A stretch of 20,832 nt of DNA from Angelakisella sp. (GTDB lineage: Bacteria > Bacillota > Clostridia > Oscillospirales > Ruminococcaceae): the NCBI GenBank assembly GCA_020025195.1, contig JAHHSN010000025.1, positions 1-20,832 on the forward strand, given 5' to 3'. The notes beneath the pieces are model-generated. The model was given only the letters and a program-made list of their open reading frames with translations. It was not told the DNA's origin and did no database searches. A program made the translations under genes and the position numbers. Positions 5,553 through 13,291 of the stretch are shown here, piece by piece (position 1 is the stretch's first letter; each line of letters begins with the position of its first letter).

Positions 5553-5579
5553 CAATAACCGAACAGGAGGAAAATCCAA

Positions 5580-6212
5580 ATGCAAAAATGTATCATCGGC
5601 AAGAAGATCGGTATGACTCAGCTCTTTGATGAAGTGGGCAATGTTATCCCGGTAACGGTAGTCGAGGCGGGTCCCTGTGTCGTAGTGCAGAAGAAGACAA
5701 CCGAAAACGACGGTTATGAGGCCGTGCAGATCGGTTTCGGCGCACTGAGCGACAAGAGAGCCACCAAGGCGCTGAAAGGTCATTTCGCGAAGGCAGACGT
5801 TGCCCTCAAGAAGACCCTCAAAGAGTTCAGACTCGACGATATCGCCGCTCTCAATGTAGGCGACATCATCAAGGCGGACACCTTCGCCGCGGGCGACGCG
5901 GTAGATGTCTGCGGTACCTCTAAGGGTAAGGGTTATGCCGGCGTTATCAAGCGCTTCGGTGCTCACTCCCTTAAGAGCACTCACGGTACCGGCCCCAACC
6001 ACCGTCATGCCGGCTCCAACGGCGCGTGCTCCGATCCCTCTCGCGTAGCGAAGGGCAAGGGTCTGCCCGGCCACATGGGTGCTGTCCGCGTGACCGTACA
6101 GAACCTGGCAGTCGTGAAGGTAGATGCCGAGAACAACCTCATCGCCATCAAGGGCGCCATCCCCGGCGCTAAGGGCGGCATCATCACCATCACCGATTCC
6201 GTGAAGGCTTAA
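5580..6212 (+). CDS. rplC: 50S ribosomal protein L3
   Basis: A 210-residue 23S rRNA-binding protein that starts 50S assembly and whose central loop reaches towards the peptidyl transferase centre. The N-terminus CIIGKKIGMTQLFDE is characteristic. The extended loop at about 126-168 shows FGAHSLKSTHG, PNHRHAGSNGACSDPSR and KGKGLPGHMG. The usual HRxPGSIG core reads HRHAGSNG here, a lineage-type variation and not a defect. ATG at 5580 follows AGGAGG by 10 nt. It lies 18 nt before rplD. Confidence 0.97.
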   Translation: MQKCIIGKKIGMTQLFDEVGNVIPVTVVEAGPCVVVQKKTTENDGYEAVQIGFGALSDKRATKALKGHFAKADVALKKTLKEFRLDDIAALNVGDIIKADTFAAGDAVDVCGTSKGKGYAGVIKRFGAHSLKSTHGTGPNHRHAGSNGACSDPSRVAKGKGLPGHMGAVRVTVQNLAVVKVDAENNLIAIKGAIPGAKGGIITITDSVKA

Positions 6213-6230
6213 GGAAGGAGGATATGAACA

Positions 6231-6857
6231 ATGCCTAAGGTTACTATTTATGATATGACCGGCAAGAGCGTCGGCGAAAAGGAGCTTTCCGAAGCCATCT
6301 TCGCTGTGGAGCCCAACAAAGCGGTTCTCCATGCTGTTGTCAAGAATTATCTGGCTAACCAGCGTCAGGGCACCCAGTCCACTCTGACTCGTACCGAAGT
6401 CAGCGGCGGCGGCAGAAAGCCTTGGCGTCAGAAGGGTACCGGCCATGCCCGTCAGGGCTCTACCCGTGCTCCCCAGTGGACTCACGGCGGCGTTGCTCTC
6501 GGCCCCAAGCCCAGAAGCTATCGCTACACCCTGAACAAGAAGATGAAGGTCGTGGGCCTCAAGTCCGCGCTCTCCGCTAAGGTTGCCGCCAACGAGCTTA
6601 TCGTTGTGGACGCCATCAAGCTGGACGAGTACAAGACCAAGACCGTTGTCAATATGCTGAAGGCGCTGGGTGCAGAGCGTAAGGCTCTCATCGTCACCGA
6701 CGCCGTCAACAAGCTCCTGGTCGGCAGCGCTGCGAACATCGCCGGCTGCAAGACCAGCATCGTCGGAGAGATGAACACCTATGACGTGCTCAACTCCGGC
6801 AAGACCATCCTCACCGTTGCTGCGGTGGATAAACTCGAGGAGGTGTACGCGAAATGA
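6231..6857 (+). CDS. rplD: 50S ribosomal protein L4
   Basis: A 208-residue 50S protein lining the exit tunnel; in gamma-proteobacteria it is also the autogenous regulator of the S10 operon. The arginine/glycine-rich tunnel loop is visible (GGGRKPWRQKGTGHARQGS, then RAPQWTHGGVALGPKPR), and the C-terminal half has the globular Rossmann-like pattern (KALIVTDAVNKLLVGSAANI). Length is standard. GGAAGGAGG precedes the ATG. The stop overlaps the start of rplW by 4 nt (ATGA). Confidence 0.97.
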   Translation: MPKVTIYDMTGKSVGEKELSEAIFAVEPNKAVLHAVVKNYLANQRQGTQSTLTRTEVSGGGRKPWRQKGTGHARQGSTRAPQWTHGGVALGPKPRSYRYTLNKKMKVVGLKSALSAKVAANELIVVDAIKLDEYKTKTVVNMLKALGAERKALIVTDAVNKLLVGSAANIAGCKTSIVGEMNTYDVLNSGKTILTVAAVDKLEEVYAK

Positions 6858-7147
6858 TGATTCAGGATATCATTCTGGAGCCCGTTGTTACTGAAAACTC
6901 CATGGAAGCCATGGAGCACAAGAAGTACACCTTCAAGGTAGCGAAGAAGGCCAACAAGATCGAGATCGCCAAGGCGGTCGAGGCGATGTTCCCCGGCACC
7001 AAGGTCGCGGACGTCAACACCCTCAACTGCAAGGGTCACCTCAAGAGAATGGGCCGCTTTGAAGGCTACACCCCCGCTTTCAAGAAGGCGGTCGTCACTC
7101 TCACCGAGGACAGCAAGACCATCGAGTTCTTTGAGAGCATGCGCTGA
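6854..7147 (+). CDS. rplW: 50S ribosomal protein L23
   Basis: A 97-residue 50S protein at the tunnel exit, docking site for trigger factor and the signal recognition particle. Family pattern: ILEPVVTENSMEAM at the N-terminus, then YTFKVAKKANKIEIAKAVE, and the basic loop GHLKRMGRFEGYTPAFKKAVVTL. Starts with two Met codons (6854 and 6857); GAGGAGGTG at 6837-6845 serves either, and the 4-nt overlap with rplD favours the first. A 102-nt gap, large for this cluster, follows. Confidence 0.96.
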   Translation: MMIQDIILEPVVTENSMEAMEHKKYTFKVAKKANKIEIAKAVEAMFPGTKVADVNTLNCKGHLKRMGRFEGYTPAFKKAVVTLTEDSKTIEFFESMR

Positions 7148-7224
7148 TAGCGGCTCCCCGGGGTATGAGTCCCCGCACAGTAAGAACCGAATTTATTTTG
7201 TATGGAGCCACTCCAGCTCCGCTA
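7148..7224 (+). promoter_or_regulatory. Structured rplW-rplB gap
   Basis: Two mutually exclusive long-range pairings are visible: TAGCGG (7148-7153) with CCGCTA (7219-7224), and GGCTCC (7152-7157) with GGAGCC (7204-7209). The second arm of the first pairing lies just before the GGAGAGG site of rplB, so an RNA switch on rplB translation is possible in principle. Only base complementarity supports this. Confidence 0.3.
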
Positions 7225-7249
7225 AAATCTACAAAGGAGAGGAATTATC

Positions 7250-8083
7250 ATGGCAATCAAACGCTACAAGCCCACGACCCCCGGCCGCCGCGGCATGACG
7301 GTCGTCGACTACTCCGGGCTTTCCAAGGTTGCTCCTGAAAAGTCCCTGCTCGCGCCCGTAAAGAACAAGGCAGGCCGCAACAACACCGGCCGCATCACTG
7401 TACGGCATCAGGGCGGCGGCAACCGCAGAAAATATCGTATCATTGATTTCAAGCGCGACAAGGTCGATATGCCCGCCAAGGTTCTCACCCTGGAATACGA
7501 CCCCAACCGTTCCGCTCACATTGCCCTCGTGCAGTATGAGGACGGCGAGAAGCGCTATATCCTCGCTCCCGACGAGCTCAAGGTCGGCGACGTCGTTGTT
7601 TCCAGCGAGAAGGCCGATATCAAGGCCGGCAACTGCCTGCCCCTCGGCAGCATCCCCGTCGGTACCGTCATCCACAACGTGGAGCTGTACCCCGGCAAGG
7701 GCGCTCAGCTTGCCCGTGCCGCCGGCAACATGGCTCAGCTGATGGCGAAGGAGAACGGCTACGGCCTCATCCGTCTGCCCTCCGGCGAGCTGCGCAACGT
7801 CCCCCTGCTCTGCAAGGCGACCATCGGTCAGGTCGGTAACCTCGACCACGAGAACGTCACCATCGGCAAGGCCGGCCGCAACCGTCACCTCGGTCATCGT
7901 CCTACCGTCCGCGGTTCCGTCATGAACCCCTGCGATCACCCCCACGGCGGTGGTGAGGGCAGAGCCCCCATCGGCCATCCCGGCCCGCTCACTCCCTGGG
8001 GCAAGCCCGCGCTGGGTTACAAGACCCGCGACACCCACAAGGCGTCCGACAAGTTCATTGTTAAGCGCCGCAATTCGAAGTAA
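7250..8083 (+). CDS. rplB: 50S ribosomal protein L2
   Basis: A 277-residue primary 23S rRNA-binding protein needed for subunit association and close to the peptidyl transferase centre. Landmarks: NNTGRITVRHQGGGNRRKYR in the N-terminal OB-like domain, YILAPDELKVGD in the middle, and the C-terminal signature with MNPCDHPHGGGEG (about 225-237; H230 corresponds to the conserved functional histidine) followed by GHPGPLTPWGKPALGYKTR. Length is usual. AAAGGAGAGG precedes the ATG. Confidence 0.98.
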   Translation: MAIKRYKPTTPGRRGMTVVDYSGLSKVAPEKSLLAPVKNKAGRNNTGRITVRHQGGGNRRKYRIIDFKRDKVDMPAKVLTLEYDPNRSAHIALVQYEDGEKRYILAPDELKVGDVVVSSEKADIKAGNCLPLGSIPVGTVIHNVELYPGKGAQLARAAGNMAQLMAKENGYGLIRLPSGELRNVPLLCKATIGQVGNLDHENVTIGKAGRNRHLGHRPTVRGSVMNPCDHPHGGGEGRAPIGHPGPLTPWGKPALGYKTRDTHKASDKFIVKRRNSK

Positions 8084-8109
8084 GCACGAGGAAAGGAGGA
8101 TATTGAAAA

Positions 8110-8379
8110 ATGAGCAGAAGTATCAAAAAAGGACCCTTTGTACAGCCTAAGCTCCTCGCCCGTATTCAGGCTATGAATGAGAACGGCGAAAAGCGTGTAC
8201 TCAAGACCTGGAGCCGCGCCTCCACAATATTCCCTGACTTCGTCGGCCACACCATCGCGGTGCATGACGGACGCAAGCACGTTCCGGTCTATGTTACCGA
8301 GGATATGGTCGGCCACAAGCTGGGTGAATTTGCACCGACCCGTACCTTCCGCGGCCATGCCGGCGCGAAGAAATCTTAA
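8110..8379 (+). CDS. rpsS: 30S ribosomal protein S19
   Basis: An 89-residue 30S head protein that partners S13 and contacts the A-site region. It starts MSRSIKKGPFVQPKLL and ends with the family signature LGEFAPTRTFRGHAG. Length is standard. AAAGGAGG lies upstream of the ATG. It follows rplB by 26 nt and precedes rplV by 26 nt, as in other Firmicutes. Confidence 0.98.
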   Translation: MSRSIKKGPFVQPKLLARIQAMNENGEKRVLKTWSRASTIFPDFVGHTIAVHDGRKHVPVYVTEDMVGHKLGEFAPTRTFRGHAGAKKS

Positions 8380-8405
8380 AAAAGGACCGAAAGGAGGAAA
8401 AACAC

Positions 8406-8741
8406 ATGGAAGCAAGGGCTTATCTCAGACATGCGCGCATCGCGCCCCGCAAGGTGCAGATCGTGCTGGATCTGATCCGTAACAAGCCTGTTGAAGAAGC
8501 GATGGCGATTCTCAATCTGACTCCCAAGGCGGCCTGCGAGCCTCTCGCGAAGCTGCTGAAGAGCGCGGTTGCCAACGCCGAAAACAATTTCAATATGGAT
8601 AAGAACAATCTTTATGTCGCAGAGTGTTTTGTCTGCCCCGGTCCTATGCTCAAGAGAGTTCGTCCCAGAGCTCAGGGCAGAGCATTCCGCGTGATGAAGA
8701 GAACCTCTCACGTCACGATGGTAGTGCGCGAGAAAGAATAA
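8406..8741 (+). CDS. rplV: 50S ribosomal protein L22
   Basis: A 111-residue 50S protein whose hairpin lines the exit tunnel next to L4; mutations here cause macrolide resistance in many bacteria. The conserved start ARAYLRHARIAPRKVQIVLD and the C-terminal hairpin CPGPMLKRVRPRAQGRAF followed by RTSHVTMVV are present and intact. AAAGGAGG precedes the ATG. Confidence 0.97.
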   Translation: MEARAYLRHARIAPRKVQIVLDLIRNKPVEEAMAILNLTPKAACEPLAKLLKSAVANAENNFNMDKNNLYVAECFVCPGPMLKRVRPRAQGRAFRVMKRTSHVTMVVREKE

Positions 8742-8762
8742 ACCGAAAGAAGGAGGTAAACT

Positions 8763-9461
8763 ATGGGACAGAAAGTAAATCCCCACGGTCTTCGTGTGGG
8801 TGTTATCAAGGATTGGGATTCCCGCTGGTTTGCTCGCGATAACGCTTTCGGCGATATCCTTGTCGAGGACTACAACCTGCGCAAATTCCTGAAGAAGAAG
8901 CTGTATGATGCCGGTGTTCCCAAGATTGAGATCGAGAGAACCGCCGATAAGATCCGCATCAGCATTTATTGCGCCCGTCCCGGTATCGTCATCGGTAAGG
9001 GCGGCGCTGAGATCGAAAAGCTCCGCACCGAGTGCGAGGCGGTTGCCAACAAGGGCAAGACCCAGAAGGTCACCGTTCTCCCCCTCAATGTGATCGAAGT
9101 CAAGAGCCCTGATAAAAACGCTCAGCTGGTGGCCGAGAACATCGCCGCTCAGCTGGAGAACCGCGTTTCCTACCGCCGTGCCATGAAGCAGGCGATCGGC
9201 CGCGCGATGAAGCCCATGGGCCGCGAGCCCGGCGCAAAGGGTATCAAGACTCAGGTTTCCGGCCGTCTGGGCGGTGCCGAGATCGCGAGAACCGAGCTTT
9301 ATCATGAGGGTACCATTCCTCTGCAGACCCTGCGTGCCGACATTGACTACGGCTTCGCGGAGGCTAAGACCACCTACGGCCGCATCGGCGTTAAGGTTTG
9401 GATCTATGCCGGTGAGGTTCTGCAGGATCGGAAACCTCAGAAGGAAGGAGGCCGCAAGTAA
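8763..9461 (+). CDS. rpsC: 30S ribosomal protein S3
   Basis: A 232-residue protein at the mRNA entry channel of the 30S subunit. It begins MGQKVNPHGLRVGVIKDWDS. The KH RNA-binding domain carries the GKGG loop (IVIGKGGAEIEKLR, about 75-88). The C-terminal domain shows GRLGGAEIARTE and the signature GRIGVKVWIYAGEVL. Length is usual for Firmicutes. The stop codon shares one base with the rplP start (TAATG), showing tight coupling. Confidence 0.98.
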   Translation: MGQKVNPHGLRVGVIKDWDSRWFARDNAFGDILVEDYNLRKFLKKKLYDAGVPKIEIERTADKIRISIYCARPGIVIGKGGAEIEKLRTECEAVANKGKTQKVTVLPLNVIEVKSPDKNAQLVAENIAAQLENRVSYRRAMKQAIGRAMKPMGREPGAKGIKTQVSGRLGGAEIARTELYHEGTIPLQTLRADIDYGFAEAKTTYGRIGVKVWIYAGEVLQDRKPQKEGGRK

Positions 9462-9889
9462 TGCTTCTGCCTAAGAGAGTAAAATATCGTCGCGTGCAGC
9501 GCGGTCGTCTGACCGGTAAAGCCACGCGCGGCAATTTCATCAGCAACGGTGAGTACGGCCTCCAGGCTCTGGAGCCCGCGTGGATCACCTCCAACCAGAT
9601 CGAGGCGGCTCGTATCGCCATGACCCGTTACATCAAGCGTGGCGGTCAGGTCTGGATCAAGATTTTCCCCGATAAGCCTATCACTCAGAAGCCTGCTGAG
9701 ACCCGAATGGGTTCCGGTAAGGGCAGCCCCGAGTATTGGGTGGCCGTCGTTAAGCCCGGCCGCGTCCTGTTTGAGATGGGCGGCGTTGATGAGGCAACTG
9801 CTGCGGAGGCTATGCGTCTCGCATCCTACAAGCTGCCCATCAAGACCAAATTCATCAAGAAAGAAAAAACCGAAGGGAGTGAAGACTAA
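9461..9889 (+). CDS. rplP: 50S ribosomal protein L16
   Basis: A 142-residue 50S protein by the central protuberance that helps place tRNA in the A and P sites. Typical start MLLPKRVKYRRVQRGR; the signature GGQVWIKIFPDKPITQKPAE, with RMGSGKG following, is complete, including the arginine (RGG) that is hydroxylated in some bacteria. The stop overlaps the rpmC start by one base (TAATG), mirroring the junction with rpsC. Confidence 0.98.
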   Translation: MLLPKRVKYRRVQRGRLTGKATRGNFISNGEYGLQALEPAWITSNQIEAARIAMTRYIKRGGQVWIKIFPDKPITQKPAETRMGSGKGSPEYWVAVVKPGRVLFEMGGVDEATAAEAMRLASYKLPIKTKFIKKEKTEGSED

Positions 9890-10089
9890 TGAAGGCTACC
9901 GAGATCAGATCCCTTTCCGTTGAGGAACTGAATACCAAGCTGGCGGACCTGAAGACCGAGCTTTTCAATCTTCGCTTCCAGCACGCTGTCAATCAGCTCG
10001 ACAATCCGCTGCGTCTCAATGAGGTCAAGAAGGACATTGCCCGCGTTAAGACCGCCCTGCGTGAAAAAGAGCTGGCTGCCAAGAAATAA
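9889..10089 (+). CDS. rpmC: 50S ribosomal protein L29
   Basis: A 66-residue helical-hairpin protein near the tunnel exit. MKATEIRSLSVEELNTKLA, LFNLRFQHAVNQLDNPLRL and IARVKTALREKE are typical. It begins inside the stop of rplP, with GAAGGGAG as ribosome site, and is followed 23 nt later by rpsQ. Confidence 0.97.
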   Translation: MKATEIRSLSVEELNTKLADLKTELFNLRFQHAVNQLDNPLRLNEVKKDIARVKTALREKELAAKK

Positions 10090-10112
10090 TTAGGAGAAGG
10101 GAGGAATACCTC

Positions 10113-10373
10113 GTGAGCGAAACCAGAAACCTGAGAAAGACCAGAGTGGGTAAGGTCGTATCCGATAAAATGGACAAGACCGTCGTCGTTGCCGTTATCG
10201 ATAACGTCCGTCACCCCCTGTATAAGAAGATCATCAAGCGTACTGTTAAGTTCAAGGCGCATGATGCAGAGAACGCTTGCGGTATTGGCGACACCGTCAT
10301 GATCATGGAAACCCGCCCCATCTCCAAGGATAAGAGATGGCGCGTCTGCGAGATCATCGAGAAGGCGAAGTAA
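10113..10373 (+). CDS. rpsQ: 30S ribosomal protein S17
   Basis: An 86-residue OB-fold primary binder of 16S rRNA. RKTRVGKVVSDKMDKTVVVAV near the start and GDTVMIMETRPISKDKRW near the end identify it. The start codon is GTG with GGGAGG 8 nt upstream; no ATG is available before the conserved region. An 89-nt gap with an A/T-rich stretch and a clean hairpin separates it from rplN, where the S10 and spc operons meet. Confidence 0.97.
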   Translation: MSETRNLRKTRVGKVVSDKMDKTVVVAVIDNVRHPLYKKIIKRTVKFKAHDAENACGIGDTVMIMETRPISKDKRWRVCEIIEKAK

Positions 10374-10419
10374 TTTTGCCCGCCGTATTCTAAAAAATTT
10401 ATTTTTATGGAAATAGAAC

Positions 10420-10438
10420 CATGCAGAAAGACTGCATG
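10420..10438 (+). promoter_or_regulatory. Hairpin at the S10/spc junction
   Basis: CATGCAG (10420-10426) and CTGCATG (10432-10438) form a perfect 7-bp stem with an AAAGA loop, 10 nt before the AAAGGAGG site of rplN. The stretch just before it (10390-10417) is strikingly A/T-rich compared with the rest of the cluster. No T tract follows, so it is not a terminator; it may be a processing, stability or translation element. No good internal promoter was found. Confidence 0.45.
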
Positions 10439-10462
10439 AGTCTTTGAAAGGAGGAACGCTCT

Positions 10463-10831
10463 GTGATTCAGATGCAGACCTATCTCAAGGTAGCAGATAA
10501 CACCGGTGCGAAAGAGCTGATGTGCATTCGCGTGCTGGGTGGCTCCCGCAGGAGATACGCCAATATCGGCGATGTTGTTGTTGCTTCCGTCAAGAAAGCG
10601 GCTCCCGGCGGTTCTGTCAAGAAGGGCGACATCGTTAAGGCTGTGATCGTCCGCTCCGCCAAGGGACTGCGCCGTGAGGACGGCACTTATATCCGTTTCG
10701 ACGAGAACGCCGCCGTTATCATTAAGGAAGATAAAACCCCTCAGGGGACCCGTATTTTTGGACCAGTAGCCAGAGAGCTGAGAGAGAACGATTACACCAA
10801 GATCCTTTCCCTCGCTCCTGAAGTTCTGTAA
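10463..10831 (+). CDS. rplN: 50S ribosomal protein L14
   Basis: A 122-residue 50S protein at the subunit interface, binding site of the silencing factor RsfS in other bacteria. IQMQTYLKVADNTGAKELMC and VIVRSAKGLRREDGTYIRFD are typical, as is the C-terminal IFGPVARELRENDYTKILSLAPEVL. The start is GTG with AAAGGAGG upstream; the ATG three codons later would remove part of the conserved MIQ start. Confidence 0.97.
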   Translation: MIQMQTYLKVADNTGAKELMCIRVLGGSRRRYANIGDVVVASVKKAAPGGSVKKGDIVKAVIVRSAKGLRREDGTYIRFDENAAVIIKEDKTPQGTRIFGPVARELRENDYTKILSLAPEVL

Positions 10832-10849
10832 GGAGGTGTCGCAGAGATT

Positions 10850-11164
10850 ATGAATCAGCTTCATGTAAAAACCGGCGACACTGTCGTCATGCTGTCCGGT
10901 AAGGACAAAGGCAAAAAAGGCAAAGTGCTGCAGACCTCTCCCAAGGAGAAGAAGGTCATCGTTGAGGGCCTCAACATGGTCACCAAGCACGTAAAGCCCC
11001 GCAAGCAGGGAGACCCCTCCGGCATCATGAAGGCGGAATCCGCCGTCTATGCCTGCAAGGTCATGGCTGTCTGCCCCAAGTGCGGCAAGGCCACCCGCGT
11101 CGCCCATAAAATCGACGGCGACAAGAAAGTCAGAGTCTGCAAGCATTGCGGCGAATCTTATTAA
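10850..11164 (+). CDS. rplX: 50S ribosomal protein L24, zinc-ribbon (C+) form
   Basis: A 104-residue assembly-initiating 50S protein. The N-terminal KOW motif (KTGDTVVMLSGKDKGKKGKV, 7-26) is clear. The C-terminal part carries CPKC (C75, C78) and CKHC (C97, C100), a zinc-binding pair absent from many bacterial L24 proteins but common in Clostridia. GGAGG is rather far (about 13 nt) from the ATG. It ends 14 nt before rplE. Confidence 0.96.
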   Translation: MNQLHVKTGDTVVMLSGKDKGKKGKVLQTSPKEKKVIVEGLNMVTKHVKPRKQGDPSGIMKAESAVYACKVMAVCPKCGKATRVAHKIDGDKKVRVCKHCGESY

Positions 11165-11178
11165 GAAGGAGGATCATC

Positions 11179-11718
11179 ATGGCACGTCTTAAAGAATTTT
11201 ACAAAAGCGACGTAGCTCCTGCTCTCATGAGCAAGTTCGGCTACAAGAGTGTAATGCAGATCCCCAAGCTTGATAAGGTCGTTATCAATATTGGCTGCAG
11301 CGAGCTCCGCGATAATCCGAAGGTGCTGGATGCGATCGTCAGCGACCTCGGCAAGATCACCGGTCAGCGCGCGGTGCCTTGTAAGGCCCGCAAATCCGTC
11401 GCGAACTTCAAGCTCCGTGAGGGCATGGTCATCGGCGCAAAGGTCACTCTGCGCGGCGAGCGGATGTATGAATTTGTTGATAAGCTCTTCAACGTGGCTC
11501 TGCCCCGTGTCCGTGACTTCCGCGGCATCAACGGCAACAGCTTCGACGGCCGCGGCGACTACAACCTCGGCATTCGTGAGCAGCTTATTTTCCCGGAGAT
11601 CGAATACGATAAGATCGACAAGGTTCGCGGCATGGATATCACCTTCGTGACCACTGCCAAGACCGATGAAGAAGCGAAGGCTCTGCTCTCTCTGATGGGC
11701 GCGCCCTTCGCGAAGTAA
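11179..11718 (+). CDS. rplE: 50S ribosomal protein L5
   Basis: A 179-residue 5S rRNA-binding protein of the central protuberance. ARLKEFYKSDVAPALMSKFGY, the family signature around IPKLDKVVINIG, KARKSVANFKLREG and FRGINGNSFDGRGDYNLGI are all present. The ATG at 11179 follows AAGGAGG and gives the standard length; an in-frame ATG at 11146 lies inside rplX and adds an unrelated basic stretch, so it was rejected. Confidence 0.98.
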   Translation: MARLKEFYKSDVAPALMSKFGYKSVMQIPKLDKVVINIGCSELRDNPKVLDAIVSDLGKITGQRAVPCKARKSVANFKLREGMVIGAKVTLRGERMYEFVDKLFNVALPRVRDFRGINGNSFDGRGDYNLGIREQLIFPEIEYDKIDKVRGMDITFVTTAKTDEEAKALLSLMGAPFAK

Positions 11719-11732
11719 GGAGGTAGAGAAGA

Positions 11733-11918
11733 ATGGCTAAAACGTCTATGAAACTCAAGCAGCAGGCTCCCGCTAAGTTCTCTACCAGAGCTTACAACCG
11801 CTGCAAGATCTGTGGCCGTCCCCATGCTTATCTGCGTAAGTACGGTATCTGCCGTATCTGTTTCAGAGAGCTGGCGTACAAGGGCCAGATCCCCGGTGTT
11901 AAGAAAGCAAGCTGGTAA
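11733..11918 (+). CDS. rpsN: 30S ribosomal protein S14, zinc type (type Z)
   Basis: A 61-residue 30S head protein of the short zinc-binding class. The four cysteines C24, C27, C40 and C43 lie in CKICGRPHAY and GICRICFREL, and the family C-terminus GQIPGVKKASW is intact. The zinc-free form is about 89 residues and carries no such cysteines. AAGGAGG precedes the ATG; it sits in the usual place between rplE and rpsH. Confidence 0.98.
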   Translation: MAKTSMKLKQQAPAKFSTRAYNRCKICGRPHAYLRKYGICRICFRELAYKGQIPGVKKASW

Positions 11919-11941
11919 AGCAAGAAGAAGGAGGTTGACCT

Positions 11942-12340
11942 ATGTATATCACTGATACGATTGCCGATATGCTGACCCGTATTCGCAACGCGAATAACGC
12001 GAAGCACGACACCGTAGATATTCCTGCGTCAAAGATGAAGACTTCTATTGCTCAGATTCTTCTTGACGAGGGTTATATCAAGGGCTTCACCACCATCGAA
12101 GATGGGAAGCAGGGCGTAATCCGCATTACTCTTAAGTACAATGCCAACAAGGCTCCTGTTATCCAGGGCCTGCGCAGAGTCTCCAAGCCCGGCCTGCGCA
12201 TCTATACAAGCTGTGAGGACTGCCCCAAGGTCATGAAGGGCCTCGGCGTTGCGATCCTCTCCACGTCCAAGGGCGTCATCACCGACAAGGAAGCTCGTAA
12301 GCAGAACGTCGGCGGCGAAGTCCTCGCATTCATCTGGTAA
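11942..12340 (+). CDS. rpsH: 30S ribosomal protein S8
   Basis: A 132-residue 16S rRNA central-domain binder; in E. coli it represses the spc operon by binding mRNA. TDTIADMLTRIRNANNAKHD at the N-terminus and the C-terminal signature GVAILSTSKGVITDKEAR with GGEVLAFIW are typical. AAGGAGG precedes the ATG. No S8-like mRNA site was identified with confidence here. Confidence 0.98.
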   Translation: MYITDTIADMLTRIRNANNAKHDTVDIPASKMKTSIAQILLDEGYIKGFTTIEDGKQGVIRITLKYNANKAPVIQGLRRVSKPGLRIYTSCEDCPKVMKGLGVAILSTSKGVITDKEARKQNVGGEVLAFIW

Positions 12341-12353
12341 GGAGGAAAAGTAA

Positions 12354-12896
12354 ATGAGCAGAATCGGAAATATGCCCATCGAAATTCCGGCAGGCGTTGA
12401 GGTCAAGGTAGACGGCCAGACCGTCACCGTAAGCGGCAAGGGCACCACCCTTTCCCAGACCATCAATCCCCTTATCGGTGTTGAGATGGACGGAAACGTT
12501 ATCAAGGTTACCCGCAAGAACGACGAGAAAGAGACCAAGAGCCTCCACGGCCTGTCCCGCACCCTCATCGCCAACATGGTAGAGGGCATAGACAAGGGCT
12601 TCCAGAAGCAGCTCGAAGTCAACGGCGTCGGCTTCCGTGTGGCCAAGGAGGGCACCAACCTCGTTATGAACCTCGGCTTTTCTCATCAGGTTATCATGCC
12701 CGAGAAGCCCGGTATCACCATCGAGGTTCCCGCTCCCAACAAGATCATCATCAAGGGCGCGGATAAGCAGGCTGTCGGCCAGTTCGCTGCCGAAGTTCGC
12801 GAGAAGCGTCCCCCCGAGCCTTATAAGGGCAAGGGCATCAAATATATCGACGAAGTTATCATCCGCAAGGAAGGTAAAGCCGGTAAAGGTAAATAA
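12354..12896 (+). CDS. rplF: 50S ribosomal protein L6
   Basis: A 180-residue 50S protein near the sarcin-ricin loop and factor-binding site, built of two similar domains. MSRIGNMPIEIPAGVEVKVD opens the first; the second ends in the signature KRPPEPYKGKGIKYIDEVI. Length is standard. AAGGAGG precedes the ATG, 13 nt after rpsH. Confidence 0.98.
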   Translation: MSRIGNMPIEIPAGVEVKVDGQTVTVSGKGTTLSQTINPLIGVEMDGNVIKVTRKNDEKETKSLHGLSRTLIANMVEGIDKGFQKQLEVNGVGFRVAKEGTNLVMNLGFSHQVIMPEKPGITIEVPAPNKIIIKGADKQAVGQFAAEVREKRPPEPYKGKGIKYIDEVIIRKEGKAGKGK

Positions 12897-12914
12897 GGAA
12901 GGAGGAGTAATTAA

Positions 12915-13274
12915 ATGGTTACAAAGATTGACAGCAAAAAGAGCCGTCTCAAGAGACGCGCTCGCGTCAGATCCAAAATCTATGGTACCGCAGAGCGTCC
13001 CAGACTGGCCGTTTTCCGCTCCGCCAACCACATTTATGCCCAGTTCATCAATGATGATACCGGCATGACCCTGGCTTCTGCCTCCAGCCTGGATAAGGGC
13101 TTCGAGGGCAGCGGCGCCAACAAAGAGGGCGCCAGAAAGGTCGGGCTCGCCGCAGCGGAGGCCGCCAAGAAGGCGGGCATCACTGAGGTCGTATTCGACC
13201 GCGGCGGTTTCGTATATCATGGCCGTATCGCAGAATTGGCTGAGGGCGCTCGTGAGGGCGGACTTAAATTCTAA
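12915..13274 (+). CDS. rplR: 50S ribosomal protein L18
   Basis: A 119-residue 5S rRNA-binding protein. Basic N-terminal tail followed by RVRSKIYGTAERPRLAVFRS, and the C-terminal VFDRGGFVYHGRIAELAEGA with the terminal GLKF are characteristic. GGAAGGAGG precedes the ATG; rpsE follows 17 nt later. Confidence 0.98.
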   Translation: MVTKIDSKKSRLKRRARVRSKIYGTAERPRLAVFRSANHIYAQFINDDTGMTLASASSLDKGFEGSGANKEGARKVGLAAAEAAKKAGITEVVFDRGGFVYHGRIAELAEGAREGGLKF

Positions 13275-13291
13275 GAAGAGGAGGGACACTT

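Noticed and set aside
5328..6485. Long minus-strand open frame (385 codons) opposite rpsJ-rplC-rplD
   Set aside because: Runs antisense through three certain ribosomal protein genes and the gaps between them; a codon-bias shadow.
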